Under the pieces are notes generated by a model. It ran no database searches, was not told where the DNA came from, and saw only the letters and a program-made list of their open reading frames with translations. From NCBI GenBank assembly GCA_025965755.1, contig JAOPWI010000039.1, forward strand, positions 1 through 21,239: a DNA stretch of 21,239 nucleotides. Reading direction: 5' to 3'. This document shows, in pieces, positions 1 to 6,276 of the stretch (position 1 is the first letter of the stretch; each line of letters starts with the position of its first letter). Source of the stretch: Frankiales bacterium. GTDB lineage: Bacteria; Actinomycetota; Actinomycetes; Mycobacteriales; SCTD01. Both the position numbers and the translations under genes were made by a program.

Positions 1-373
1 AGTGGCACCTGGCACGCTGCTTCTAGAAGGGGGTGCAGATGCCCATGCAGGGTCGAGAACACGCCCAGACCGCCGTCCGCCGCAGCGTGCGGGCGCAGAT
101 GCGGGAGGTCCCCCCGCTACAACGCAGTACCAGGTCAGAAGGCCCGTCACCGAGGTGGCGGGCCTTCTGCGTTGCCCGGATGCTCACGGAACCGTGAGCG
201 ACGTAAGCGGCCGCCTTCAGCTGGAAGTGATTGCCTCAACCAGGCGCCGCGACCCTGCGCTGGCGCTGCGTCCCCACGGGGCCGCAGCCGCGGAGGCGCG
301 AGTGGCGAGGGCGCGGTCGCCATCCGGTTCGTTGGCTCTGGCCAGCGCCTGATTTTCGTCATACGATTTTGAG
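1..373. other. Left-edge stretch with no assignable gene
   Basis: No reading frame here looks like a real gene. Bases 3-26 could be the tail of a gene entering from the left (last residues WHLARCF, stop at 24-26), but that is too short to test. A 52-codon ORF at 39-197 follows a purine-rich stretch but runs into the hairpin at 136-169, so I do not call it. I looked for a tRNA or tmRNA 3' end upstream of the hairpin and found no T-arm signature. The last part, about 350-373, holds the putative promoter of the antitoxin gene. Confidence 0.4.
136..169. terminator. Strong palindromic (possibly bidirectional) terminator
   Basis: Left arm CAGAAGGCCCG (136-146) is perfectly complementary to right arm CGGGCCTTCTG (159-169). 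Inside, CACC (148-151) can pair with GGTG (154-157), so the 34 nt form almost one continuous hairpin. There is no long U-tract, only CTTCTGCGTT. Such AAGGCCCG...CGGGCCTT hairpins are common behind stable RNA and highly expressed genes in actinobacteria. The gene it serves probably lies left of the window, or is the unidentified material at 1-135. Confidence 0.7.
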
Positions 374-607
374 GTGGCCAGCGAGCAGCAGATCCAGGAG
401 TGGGCCGACGAGGCCGAAGGCGGCTATGACGTCGAGGCACTCAGGCGTCGGGGACGGGGGCGGCCGGGTCGTGGAGCCGCACCGATGCAGGTCGTGGCGG
501 TTCGGCTGACCGCCGATGAACTCCACGCCCTCGACGCTGCAGCCGAGAAGCAGCACATGAGCCGGTCGGAGGTCATCAGGGCGGCGCTCGCGCAGTTGTC
601 TGCGTGA
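374..607 (+). CDS. Ribbon-helix-helix antitoxin-like DNA-binding protein
   Basis: This is a 77-residue protein. Its C-terminal half (about residues 38-77) fits the ribbon-helix-helix (CopG/MetJ-Arc) pattern: a beta strand QVVAVRLTADEL, a helix, then the turn and helix MSRSEVIRAALAQLSA. Proteins of this size usually act as antitoxins and autorepressors. The GTG start at 374 has no good ribosome site. A TACGAT -10-like hexamer at 362-367 puts the transcription start at the GTG, so the mRNA may be leaderless. The small inverted repeat TCGT-cat-ACGA (356-366) over this hexamer could be an autoregulatory operator, though it is weak. The stop codon overlaps the next gene's GTG (GTGA, 604-607), the usual antitoxin-toxin coupling. 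The RHH fold is fairly sure; the antitoxin role is inferred from context. Confidence 0.75.
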   Translation: MASEQQIQEWADEAEGGYDVEALRRRGRGRPGRGAAPMQVVAVRLTADELHALDAAAEKQHMSRSEVIRAALAQLSA

Positions 608-845
608 AGGTCCACCCAAGCGCCCTCAAGCACGGCGTCGAGGAGCACGACGCGGTCCACGCTGCCGAGTGGCCCCTCTGGGTTGAGCCCCTCGACGATG
701 AAGGCCCACCGCAACGTGAGCTACGGCTCGGCTTCGACACCGCTGCGCGACTGCTGGAGACCGTCCTCCTGATTCTCGAGGACGGAGCTGAGTCGGTCAT
801 CCACGCATGCGGTGCCGCAAGCAGTACCTCGACTTGCTTCCCTGA
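604..845 (+). pseudogene. Toxin-like partner gene broken by a one-base frameshift
   Basis: Read from the GTG overlapping the antitoxin stop, the first 68 residues (KVHPSALKHG... to SVIHA at 807) look like a compact small-toxin fold. The N-terminal KHGV segment and the LRLGFDTAARLLETV core recall the BrnT/DUF4258 type, which is a resemblance only. After HA the open frame becomes low-quality sequence running to 909. The next frame at 807 reads MRCRKQYLDLLP and stops at 843-845, which is the kind of C-terminus expected. One missing base between 806 and 807 would restore an 80-residue protein. I infer an inactivated toxin with an intact antitoxin. A sequencing error, or recent loss of the toxin tail, would look the same. 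Confidence 0.6.
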
Positions 846-1051
846 GCGCGCGCGCTCCGCCGCGGACCCTTCGCTGGGCGACGATCAAGCCGCGCCTGGC
901 CTCGTGTGACATCTCGCTGCCGTCGGCCGCAGAGCAGGTGTCCGGTCATGATTGGCCGCGGTTCCGGGACACGCGAGCGGTCCTGAGGGCGTCCAGGACT
1001 AGCGGGGCGGGGCATCGGCCGCGACCATCGACCTTGGGTGTGCGGCAGGGG
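846..1051. other. Spacer with no recognisable feature
   Basis: Short open frames cross this stretch on both strands, but none has domain-like composition, a ribosome site or continuity with its neighbours. I see no strong hairpin or palindrome. Confidence 0.4.
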
Positions 1052-1487
1052 TCAGAGGCTCGCGCGCACAAGGTCGATCGCGTAGACGACGGCCCCTAGC
1101 AGGCAGCTCGCACCTGCGCCGCATGCAAGGGCTGTGCCGGCGGGCCGCCGGAGGCGCCAGCCTGCAATCGCCAGGGCGGGGGCGAGCAGAAGGGCGGCGG
1201 GGTGGAGGTGCAGCGCGGCCAGCCAGGGCAGGAGGAATCCGGAGACCGTGAGAACGACGAGGGCGAGACCGCGCTGCAGCAGCGCCTCGACGCTCGCAGG
1301 GACGGGTGCCTCCCGCTCGTCGGTGCTGCGCGAGGACCGCGAGTGCTTCGTGCACCTTCTCCACCGTGAACTCGTCGAGCTGTGCGGCGGGCCGGGCGAG
1401 AAGCCAACGACGGAGGTGGGTGCCGGCGATGACGTAGCTCTCACCGTATCGGGCCGCGCCGGTGCCGGCGGTGAGGTGTCCGGGAGG
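1052..1487 (-). pseudogene. Frameshifted remnant of a small membrane protein
   Basis: On the minus strand two adjoining frames read like real protein. The first, about 1487 down to 1325, contains RYGESYVIAGTHLRRWLLA and then EFTVEKVHEALAVLAQH. The second, about 1320 down to the stop at 1052, contains EREAPVPASVEALL and three hydrophobic segments (LALVVLTVSGFLLPWLAAL, PAALLLAPALAIAGW, GASCLLGAVVYAIDL). Removing one base near 1320 joins them as AQHREREAPVP. The first frame has a stop at 1488-1490 and no good start codon after it, so the N-terminus also seems lost. I do not recognise the family. The composition and membrane pattern argue for former coding; the exact damage is inferred. Confidence 0.4.
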
Positions 1488-1527
1488 TCAGCGGACCGGC
1501 GCGAGCGGCGAGCAGGAGACGGACCTG

Positions 1528-1731
1528 ATGGCTGACGACGGCCGTGCGTCTGTCGTGCGGCTAAGTCCCGACAGGGATCACGCGCACCCGACGACGGAGC
1601 CCAAGGCGGAGGCCAGCTCCGAGTTGGCCTGGGCTCGGAGGCTGCTGGAGCAGCCGCTCGGCTCTGAACAAGGACGCAGTCAGCTGAAGGAGGAGTTGGA
1701 CCCTGGTCTCGGTGGAGGCCTTACGCAGTGA
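1528..1731 (+). CDS. Doubtful small hydrophilic protein
   Basis: This 67-codon ORF starts with ATG 14 bases after the beginning of an AGGAG motif (1514-1518), so the ribosome site is plausible with a long spacing. The product is hydrophilic and charged, with a helix-prone stretch SSELAWARRLLEQPLG. No domain is recognisable. Its end overlaps the convergent YccF gene by 11 bases. The alternative is that this is non-coding sequence between decayed genes. Confidence 0.25.
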   Translation: MADDGRASVVRLSPDRDHAHPTTEPKAEASSELAWARRLLEQPLGSEQGRSQLKEELDPGLGGGLTQ

Positions 1732-2134
1732 CGACCTGGCGGGCACCCGAGGGAAGTGGTGAACCCCTTCGGACGACCTGCTTGCCGAGCGGCGACAAGG
1801 CCAGTCCGGCCATCTTGAAGCTGACAACGCCGAAGGGAATGCCGATGATCGTGCAGCACAGGACGATACCGGCGACGACATGGCCGATCGCGAGCCACAA
1901 GCCGGCGAGGAAGAACCAGAGGATGTTGCCGATGGTGCTGGCTGCCCCGGCGGTCGGGTGCTGCACGACGGTGCGGCCGAACGGCCAGATGACGTAGGTC
2001 GCCATACGCCAAGAAGCAATGCCGAACGGTATCGTCACAACAAAGACCACCATGATCAACGCGGCGACGGCGTAGCCGAAGGCCAGACCCAGGCCGGCGA
2101 TGAAGAACCAGAGCAGGTTGCCGATGGTCTTCAC
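1721..2134 (-). CDS. yccF: YccF-family integral membrane protein (DUF307)
   Basis: The 137-residue product is built from two copies of the YccF domain. Copy one (about residues 3-57) runs TIGNLLWFFIAG...TIPFGIASWRMA...WPFGRTVV. Copy two (about 66-120) runs TIGNILWFFLAGLWLAIGH...GIPFGVVSFKMA...SPLGKQVV. Each copy supplies a pair of hydrophobic segments, so the protein sits in the cytoplasmic membrane. The family is widespread and its function is unknown. The GTG start is supported by an AGGAG ribosome site about 6 bases upstream on the minus strand. It stands alone: the next minus-strand gene ends at 2398, and the intervening 263 bases show no gene. Confidence 0.9.
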   Translation of the reverse strand: MKTIGNLLWFFIAGLGLAFGYAVAALIMVVFVVTIPFGIASWRMATYVIWPFGRTVVQHPTAGAASTIGNILWFFLAGLWLAIGHVVAGIVLCCTIIGIPFGVVSFKMAGLALSPLGKQVVRRGSPLPSGARQVVTA

Positions 2135-2355
2135 GCTGAACTCCTGAGGCTTGGAGCCGGCACCGTACTCATCCCTGCCGGGCCGGCGCAGGCGTTCCGC
2201 GTGGCGGTCGCGCTCTGGAGTTCGGCGGCAACAGCCTCGCGAAGGTGCCGGATCGTTCTGGGCTTGCCAGAGGGCGAGGAGCTGTCGTGGTTACCCGCCT
2301 GGTCTCGGATCGCCGCCTGAGGAATGTCATCCGGTGGGCCGTGGCGGAGGCGCGT

Positions 2356-2385
2356 CCCGGGTCCGGCCCGAGCACCGGGGCCCGG
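2356..2385 (-). terminator. Weak GC-rich hairpin after the SDR gene
   Basis: CCGGGTCCGG (2357-2366) can pair imperfectly with CCGGGGCCCGG (2375-2385) around an 8-base loop. It lies about 12 bases beyond the SDR stop codon, which reads leftward. There is no T-tract and one bulge, so this is only a candidate end of the minus-strand operon. Confidence 0.3.
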
Positions 2386-2397
2386 TAGTGGTGCAGG

Positions 2398-3108
2398 TCA
2401 GAGCAGGCCGACGACGGCCCCGCCGTCGACGCCCAGGACCGTGCCGTTGATGAAGTTCGCCTGCTGCGAGCAGAGGAACGCGACCGCCTGGCCGAAGTCG
2501 GCGGGGTCCCCGGTCCGGCCGGTGACTCCACGCTCGAGGAGCCGGTCGGTGGCGTGCAGCCCAGGGGCGGCGAGGTTGACGGTGACGCCGTGCTCGGCCA
2601 GGTCCTGCGCGGCGGTCTTGGTCCAGGCCCAGAGCGCCGTGCGGGAGATGTTGGACAGGGCCAGGTCCGGAATCGGCTGCTTCACCGACGCCGACGCGAC
2701 GAAGACGATCCGTCCCCACTGCTGCTGACGCATGTGGGGGACCGCGGCGCGGGCCAGCCGAACGGAGGCCAGCATGTTCGCGTTGACCGCGGCCAGGATC
2801 TGCTCGTCGGTGATGTCGAGCGCGCGGCCGGTCGGCGGGCCGCCGGCGTTGGCGACGACCACGTCGACGCGTCCCCACCGCTCCACGGCGGTCTGGACGA
2901 GCCGTGCCGGCAGCCCGGGGTCGGTGATGTCGCCCGGGACGACGAGCGCGTCGGGGATCTGCTTGGCGACCTGGTCGAGGGCCGTCGCGTCGCGGGCGTT
3001 CAGGACGACCTTCGCGCCCTCGGCCGCGAGAGCGAGGGCGGTCGCCCGGCCGAGGCCCTTGGAGGCAGCGCTGACGACGGCGACGCGGCCGGTCAGTCCC
3101 AGGTCCAT
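2398..3108 (-). CDS. SDR-family protein with substituted catalytic residues
   Basis: This 236-residue protein has the short-chain dehydrogenase/reductase fold: a cofactor loop SAASKGLG (13-20, for TGxxxGxG), D60, NAGG (87-90), serines 139 and 141 after the central strand, a PG motif (182-183) and GTVLGVDGG near the end. The catalytic YxxxK is missing; the equivalent segment LSNISR puts Ser152 where Tyr belongs and Arg156 where Lys belongs. A conserved SDR subgroup, annotated as beta-ketoacyl-ACP-reductase-like, lacks a perfect tetrad in this way, so this is probably family biology rather than decay. It may bind NAD(P) and catalyse by another route or serve a non-enzymatic role. Its ATG overlaps the upstream stop by one base (TGATG), so translation is coupled to the hydrolase gene. 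Confidence 0.85.
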   Translation of the reverse strand: MDLGLTGRVAVVSAASKGLGRATALALAAEGAKVVLNARDATALDQVAKQIPDALVVPGDITDPGLPARLVQTAVERWGRVDVVVANAGGPPTGRALDITDEQILAAVNANMLASVRLARAAVPHMRQQQWGRIVFVASASVKQPIPDLALSNISRTALWAWTKTAAQDLAEHGVTVNLAAPGLHATDRLLERGVTGRTGDPADFGQAVAFLCSQQANFINGTVLGVDGGAVVGLL

Positions 3109-4271
3109 CAGCGGGCCTGCGGTGCGGTGAGCTGACCGGACGCCCAGGCGTGGCTGGTCGCCACGATGCCGGAGACCGTGTCGAGCTCGGCGTCGTCGCG
3201 CGGGCCAAACAGCATGACCATGCCCGGGGTGAGCCGGACACCGGCCAGCGGGTGGGCGACGCCCCAGCCCTTGGCGATGAGGTCGGTCGCCAGCGTCGAC
3301 GGCAATGCCAGGTGCATCGACCCGTCGTGACCGGGGTGGACGTGGGCGAACTCGCCGGCCGAGGGCACGAGAAAGGCATCGTCCGGGCCGAGCTGCGGGC
3401 CGGTGAGCATGAGCCCGCGAGCACCGGGCACGGAGATCGCCGACGGACGGATGCTCACGCCGGGCAGAGCGGCGACCCGGTTGAACAGGCGCTCCTGCAG
3501 CTCGCGCGGCGCGTTGTCGCTGCGCTGCTCCTGCGGGATCCGGTCGCTCACGACCGGCCGCGCCCCTGTACGGGCAGGCAGCTGGCCGCCGGGCAGCGTC
3601 GGCCAGGACGCGGGTCCCGGCGCGGGGCGCCCGTGACGGCTTACGTAGCTGAGCCGCTCCTGCAGCCAGCCGCCGACGGTGCCCAGCGCGTCGGCGGTGA
3701 TGCCGTGCCCACCGGGATGACGGACGGCGATCGTCGGTGCACCCGACTCCCCGAGCAGGTACGTCCAGGTGCGGTCGAGCAGCTCGCGGGGGATGACGGT
3801 GTCCTGCTCGCCCTGCACGACGACGACCGGAACGCCGGCAAGGCGAGCGGGCGTGGTCGGCACGCCTGCGTGGAACGGCAGGGTGCCGTAGAGGATCGCG
3901 CCGCCGGCGTAGCGGTCCGGCTCGTCGAGCAGCAGGCCGCCGGCGAACGCCGCGCCGCCGCTGAACCCGATGAGCACCACGGGGCGTCCCATCGGCGCGA
4001 CCGCGTCGAGCCAGGCGCGGAACCAGTCCATCGTCTCGCGCAGCGACTCGGCGACGGGGCGCCCGATGCCGCGGTTGGCGAACCAGGCGTACCCGGCGCC
4101 CTCGGCGATGGGGGCGCGGACGGCCGCGTACGCGGGGCCGGCGGGGAGGTGCTCGGCCAGGCCGATGATGTCGCGCTCGTTGCTGCCGCGGCCGTGCAGC
4201 AGCAGGACCAGAGGCGCCGCCGGATCGTCAGACCCGGCGGTCGCCACGACCGGCGTGGGGAAGGTGCTCAT
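3108..4271 (-). CDS. Alpha/beta hydrolase fused to a luciferase-like DUF5519 domain
   Basis: The protein has 387 residues. Residues 1-210 form a phospholipase/carboxylesterase-type alpha/beta hydrolase: oxyanion segment LLLHGRGSNE (23-32), nucleophile elbow GFSGG with Ser104, Asp157 in GEQD, and His189 in GGHG. This half resembles MhqD-type esterases. After a Pro/Arg-rich linker (about 213-250), residues 255-380 match the small luciferase-like DUF5519 domain (EFAHVHPGHDGSMHLALP, KGWGVAHPLAG, MVMLFGPRDD), whose function is unknown. I chose ATG 4271 because it overlaps the upstream stop as ATGA; the frame stays open further upstream, but that part is only a shadow of the VOC gene. The fusion implies that the two activities act on the same substrate or at the same site. 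Confidence 0.88.
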   Translation of the reverse strand: MSTFPTPVVATAGSDDPAAPLVLLLHGRGSNERDIIGLAEHLPAGPAYAAVRAPIAEGAGYAWFANRGIGRPVAESLRETMDWFRAWLDAVAPMGRPVVLIGFSGGAAFAGGLLLDEPDRYAGGAILYGTLPFHAGVPTTPARLAGVPVVVVQGEQDTVIPRELLDRTWTYLLGESGAPTIAVRHPGGHGITADALGTVGGWLQERLSYVSRHGRPAPGPASWPTLPGGQLPARTGARPVVSDRIPQEQRSDNAPRELQERLFNRVAALPGVSIRPSAISVPGARGLMLTGPQLGPDDAFLVPSAGEFAHVHPGHDGSMHLALPSTLATDLIAKGWGVAHPLAGVRLTPGMVMLFGPRDDAELDTVSGIVATSHAWASGQLTAPQAR

Positions 4272-4786
4272 GCCGACGTGTCCTCCTGCACGACGTGGCC
4301 GGCGCTGCGCACACCGGTCCAGCGGGCGACCTCGGCGGCGAGGTCGAGCCGGTCGACCGGGGCGCTGGTGGCGAACTCGCCCCACGCCTCGCGGGGGAGC
4401 ATCCACATGATCTCGAACTCGTTGCCGTCCGGGTCGGCGCCGTAGATGCTCTTGGTCGCGCCGTGGCTGCTCTCCCCACCGAGCGCGCCAGCGTTGGCCA
4501 GGACGTACCGGGCCTCGGCAAGCTCGTCGATGGTGTCGACCTGCCACGCCAGGTGGTAGAGACCGATGCCGCCAGGCCGCTTCGGCGGGGCACCCCCGCC
4601 GACGCCGAACAGACCGAGGTCGTGATGGTTGCCCGACCGCGGCAGTCGCAGGAACGCGGCGTTCGCCCGGGGCTCCCGGGCTGCGACCTCGAAGCCCATC
4701 ACCTCGGTGTAGAACGTCTCGGCCCGGCGAAGGTCGGCGACGAACAGAACGGCGTGGTTGAGCCGGACCGGGTTGACCGTGGCCAT
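4268..4786 (-). CDS. VOC-family (glyoxalase/extradiol dioxygenase-like) protein
   Basis: The 172-residue product has the two-module vicinal-oxygen-chelate fold. The likely metal ligands are His11 (RLNHAVLFV), His78 (GLYHLAWQV) and Glu125 (GNEFEIMW), the 2-His-1-Glu set of type I extradiol dioxygenases and related enzymes. The DPDGNEFE motif near the C-terminus is typical of catechol-2,3-dioxygenase-like members. It may cleave or transform an aromatic or quinone-type compound, but the substrate cannot be read from sequence. It precedes the hydrolase-DUF5519 gene with a 4-base ATGA overlap. Its own ATG overlaps the stop of a 36-codon mini-ORF (TGATG). With the divergent MarR gene, the set recalls the Bacillus mhq quinone-stress genes. 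Confidence 0.85.
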   Translation of the reverse strand: MATVNPVRLNHAVLFVADLRRAETFYTEVMGFEVAAREPRANAAFLRLPRSGNHHDLGLFGVGGGAPPKRPGGIGLYHLAWQVDTIDELAEARYVLANAGALGGESSHGATKSIYGADPDGNEFEIMWMLPREAWGEFATSAPVDRLDLAAEVARWTGVRSAGHVVQEDTSA

Positions 4787-4896
4787 CAGGCGGCCTGCTG
4801 CGGACCAGAGAGACGCAACGCGCTCTGCCTGTCGCTGCCTGCGGCCGTGGCGCCCGTCTTGCCGGCGTTCCCGGCTCTCCGGATGGCGATCTTCAT
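4786..4896 (-). CDS. 36-codon mini-ORF coupled to the VOC gene
   Basis: From ATG at 4896 this ORF encodes 36 residues beginning MKIAIRRAGNAGK. An AGGAG ribosome site lies 6 bases upstream, and the stop overlaps the VOC start as TGATG. The N-terminus resembles the beta-alpha turn of NAD(P)-binding NmrA-type reductases (MKIAIxGAxGNAG). It may be the scar of a larger reductase gene that lost its body, or a leader peptide that sets translation of the operon. The rest of the sequence is not domain-like. The ribosome site and coupling are seen directly; the origin is a guess. Confidence 0.45.
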   Translation of the reverse strand: MKIAIRRAGNAGKTGATAAGSDRQSALRLSGPQQAA

Positions 4897-4912
4897 GTCC
4901 TGCTCCTGTTCA

Positions 4913-4989
4913 TTGACGTGTCAAGGACCGGCAACCGACGGTAGCCCAGAAACCTTCCGTGTCAACTGTTGCCTGGTAACGTTCTTCTC
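4913..4989. promoter_or_regulatory. Divergent MarR-type control region
   Basis: Two palindromic elements lie between the divergent genes: TTGAC-gt-GTCAA (4913-4924) on the operon side and CAAC-t-GTTG (4963-4971) just before the MarR gene. Either could bind a MarR dimer. For the MarR gene, a TAACGT -10-like hexamer (4977-4982) with TTCCGT 16 bases upstream (4955-4960) places the start of transcription at about 4989-4990, on the ATG itself. The second palindrome lies between the two hexamers, a position suited to autorepression. Confidence 0.5.
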
Positions 4990-5442
4990 ATGCCACGGGT
5001 CACAGCAGCGGACGACGCGCTCATCACGACGTTCGGCCGGCTCGTCGAGGCCCACAGCCAGCTCGGCAAGCAACTGGGCCGCTCGCTGGAGCAGCAGGTC
5101 GGCATTCCGCACACCTGGTTCGAGGTGCTCCTGCGCATCAGCCGGGCTGACGGCGGCCAGGTCAGCATGAGCGCGCTGGCCCAGCAGGTGGCGCTGACCG
5201 GCGGCGGCATCACCAAGCTGCTGGACCGCATGATCGGCGCGGGACTCGTCGAGCGCGTTCCGTGTCCGACCGACCGCCGGGTCGCCTTCGCCGCTCTCAC
5301 TGCGCAGGGCAGGGACACCCTGGGGCTGGCCGCCGCGGTGCATGCAACCGACCTGCGACGCGTTTTCGACACCTTCACCGAGCAGGATCTGCGCGTGCTC
5401 GACGGCCTGCTCGACCGGCTGCGGCACGCCCGCATCGAGTGA
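4990..5442 (+). CDS. MarR-family transcriptional regulator
   Basis: This 150-residue protein has the MarR architecture: an N-terminal dimerisation helix, then a winged helix-turn-helix at about residues 55-105. Within this, MSALAQQVALTGGGITKLLDRMIGAGLVERV is the recognition region and PTDRRVAFAALTAQG is the wing and the following strand. A C-terminal helix pair completes the dimer interface. MarR proteins usually repress their own gene and a divergent operon and release DNA on binding a phenolic ligand or on thiol oxidation. Here the divergent VOC/hydrolase/SDR operon is the obvious target. I chose ATG 4990 (MPRVTAADD) although the frame is open from a TTG at 4969, because the -10 placement suggests a leaderless message starting there and no ribosome site serves either codon. 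Confidence 0.92.
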   Translation: MPRVTAADDALITTFGRLVEAHSQLGKQLGRSLEQQVGIPHTWFEVLLRISRADGGQVSMSALAQQVALTGGGITKLLDRMIGAGLVERVPCPTDRRVAFAALTAQGRDTLGLAAAVHATDLRRVFDTFTEQDLRVLDGLLDRLRHARIE

Positions 5443-5565
5443 GCCGGTCCGCGTCCGGCGTTCCGCTGGCCGTCGACGGCGACGCGCGATCAGCAGGATG
5501 CGTCTTGCCGCACTGCCGCCTCCGGCGTGCTACCGAGCCGGGGCCGCGCCCTCTCGCCGCCGGGC

Positions 5566-5604
5566 TTCAGGCAACTCTCAGACGTCATCTCGCAGCCTGT
5601 CGCC
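5566..5604 (+). promoter_or_regulatory. OmpR-type operator/promoter of the lipoprotein-ABC operon
   Basis: Tandem 11-bp repeats TTCAGGCAACT (5566-5576) and CTCAGACGTCA (5577-5587) are followed by 17 bases and then ATG. A -10-like CAGCCT (5593-5598), with the key A and T, sits 12 to 7 bases before the ATG. This is the spacing of an activator-dependent, leaderless promoter. The same repeat at the same distance precedes the COG4705 gene at 10436. The period of 11 bp is characteristic of OmpR/PhoB-family regulators, one of which is encoded at 11376. Confidence 0.6.
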
Positions 5605-6276
5605 ATGAACCCCTCGATGCGCAACGTGCACGTCTCGTTCGCCGGCGTGAGCCTGTTGGCAGTGCTCGCTGGCTGCGGCGGAACCGGCGCGACGAGCCCG
5701 ACGCCCGCACCCACGTCGACGCCGGCCGCCGCCGCGCCGACGAGCACGCCCGTGCCGGCCTCCGACTCACCCGAGCCGGCCGGGCAGGCGCCCGTTCCGG
5801 TGGAGAGCAACCCGCCCGGTGACATCCCCGACAACCTGGCCTTCGTGCCGTACCGGAACTCCGCCGGGAGCTATCAGTTCACCTTTCCGGAGGGCTGGGC
5901 CCGCACCGAACGCGGCACGGCGGTCACCTTCACCGACAAGCTGAACGGCATCGACGCGGACACCGCCGGGGTGCCCGCCGCCCCGACCGTCGCCGGCGTC
6001 CGCAAGACCGAAGTCCCGCGGTTGCAGCGGTCACAACCCGCCTTCGAGCTGCGGTCGGTGGAGGCGGTCACCGTGCCGGCCGGAGCCGGCGTGCGGGTCG
6101 TCTACCGGCGCAACTCGGCTCCGGACCCGGTCACCGGTCGGCAGGTGCGGGACGAGGTGGAGTCCTACCTGATCGCCTCCGGCGACCGCCACATCCGGCT
6201 CGACCTGTTCGGTCCGGTAGGCGCAGACAACGTCGACGCCTACCGGACCATCAGCCAGAGCCTGAAGCTGTCATGA
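5605..6276 (+). CDS. Secreted lipoprotein of the ABC/FtsX module
   Basis: The 223-residue product begins with a short signal peptide ending in the lipobox LAGC, with Cys24 as the lipidated residue. A Ser/Thr/Pro/Ala-rich spacer follows (about 27-75). The globular domain (about 80-223) contains YRNSAGSYQFTFPEGWARTE and ends DAYRTISQSLKL, the pattern of extracellular PsbP/lipoprotein-like domains. I do not recognise a named family. It should stand on the outer face of the membrane, next to the large extracellular parts of the FtsX-type permease encoded three genes on. Its stop overlaps the next start (ATGA), so all four genes form one coupled operon. I chose ATG 5605 because the promoter repeat lies at the same distance as in the second target; ATG 5617 is the alternative. 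Confidence 0.8.
   Translation: MNPSMRNVHVSFAGVSLLAVLAGCGGTGATSPTPAPTSTPAAAAPTSTPVPASDSPEPAGQAPVPVESNPPGDIPDNLAFVPYRNSAGSYQFTFPEGWARTERGTAVTFTDKLNGIDADTAGVPAAPTVAGVRKTEVPRLQRSQPAFELRSVEAVTVPAGAGVRVVYRRNSAPDPVTGRQVRDEVESYLIASGDRHIRLDLFGPVGADNVDAYRTISQSLKLS

Noticed and set aside
1..135. Possible tRNA or tmRNA in front of the terminator
   Set aside because: No T-arm (GTTCGA-like) sequence, acceptor stem or tmRNA end could be found.
39..197. 52-codon plus-strand ORF with a purine-rich upstream stretch
   Set aside because: It reads through the strong hairpin at 136-169 and its sequence shows no fold-like pattern.
3150..4445. Long open frame (431 codons) on the plus strand
   Set aside because: It is antisense to the hydrolase and VOC genes and is Arg/Gly/Ala-rich, an artefact of GC3 bias.
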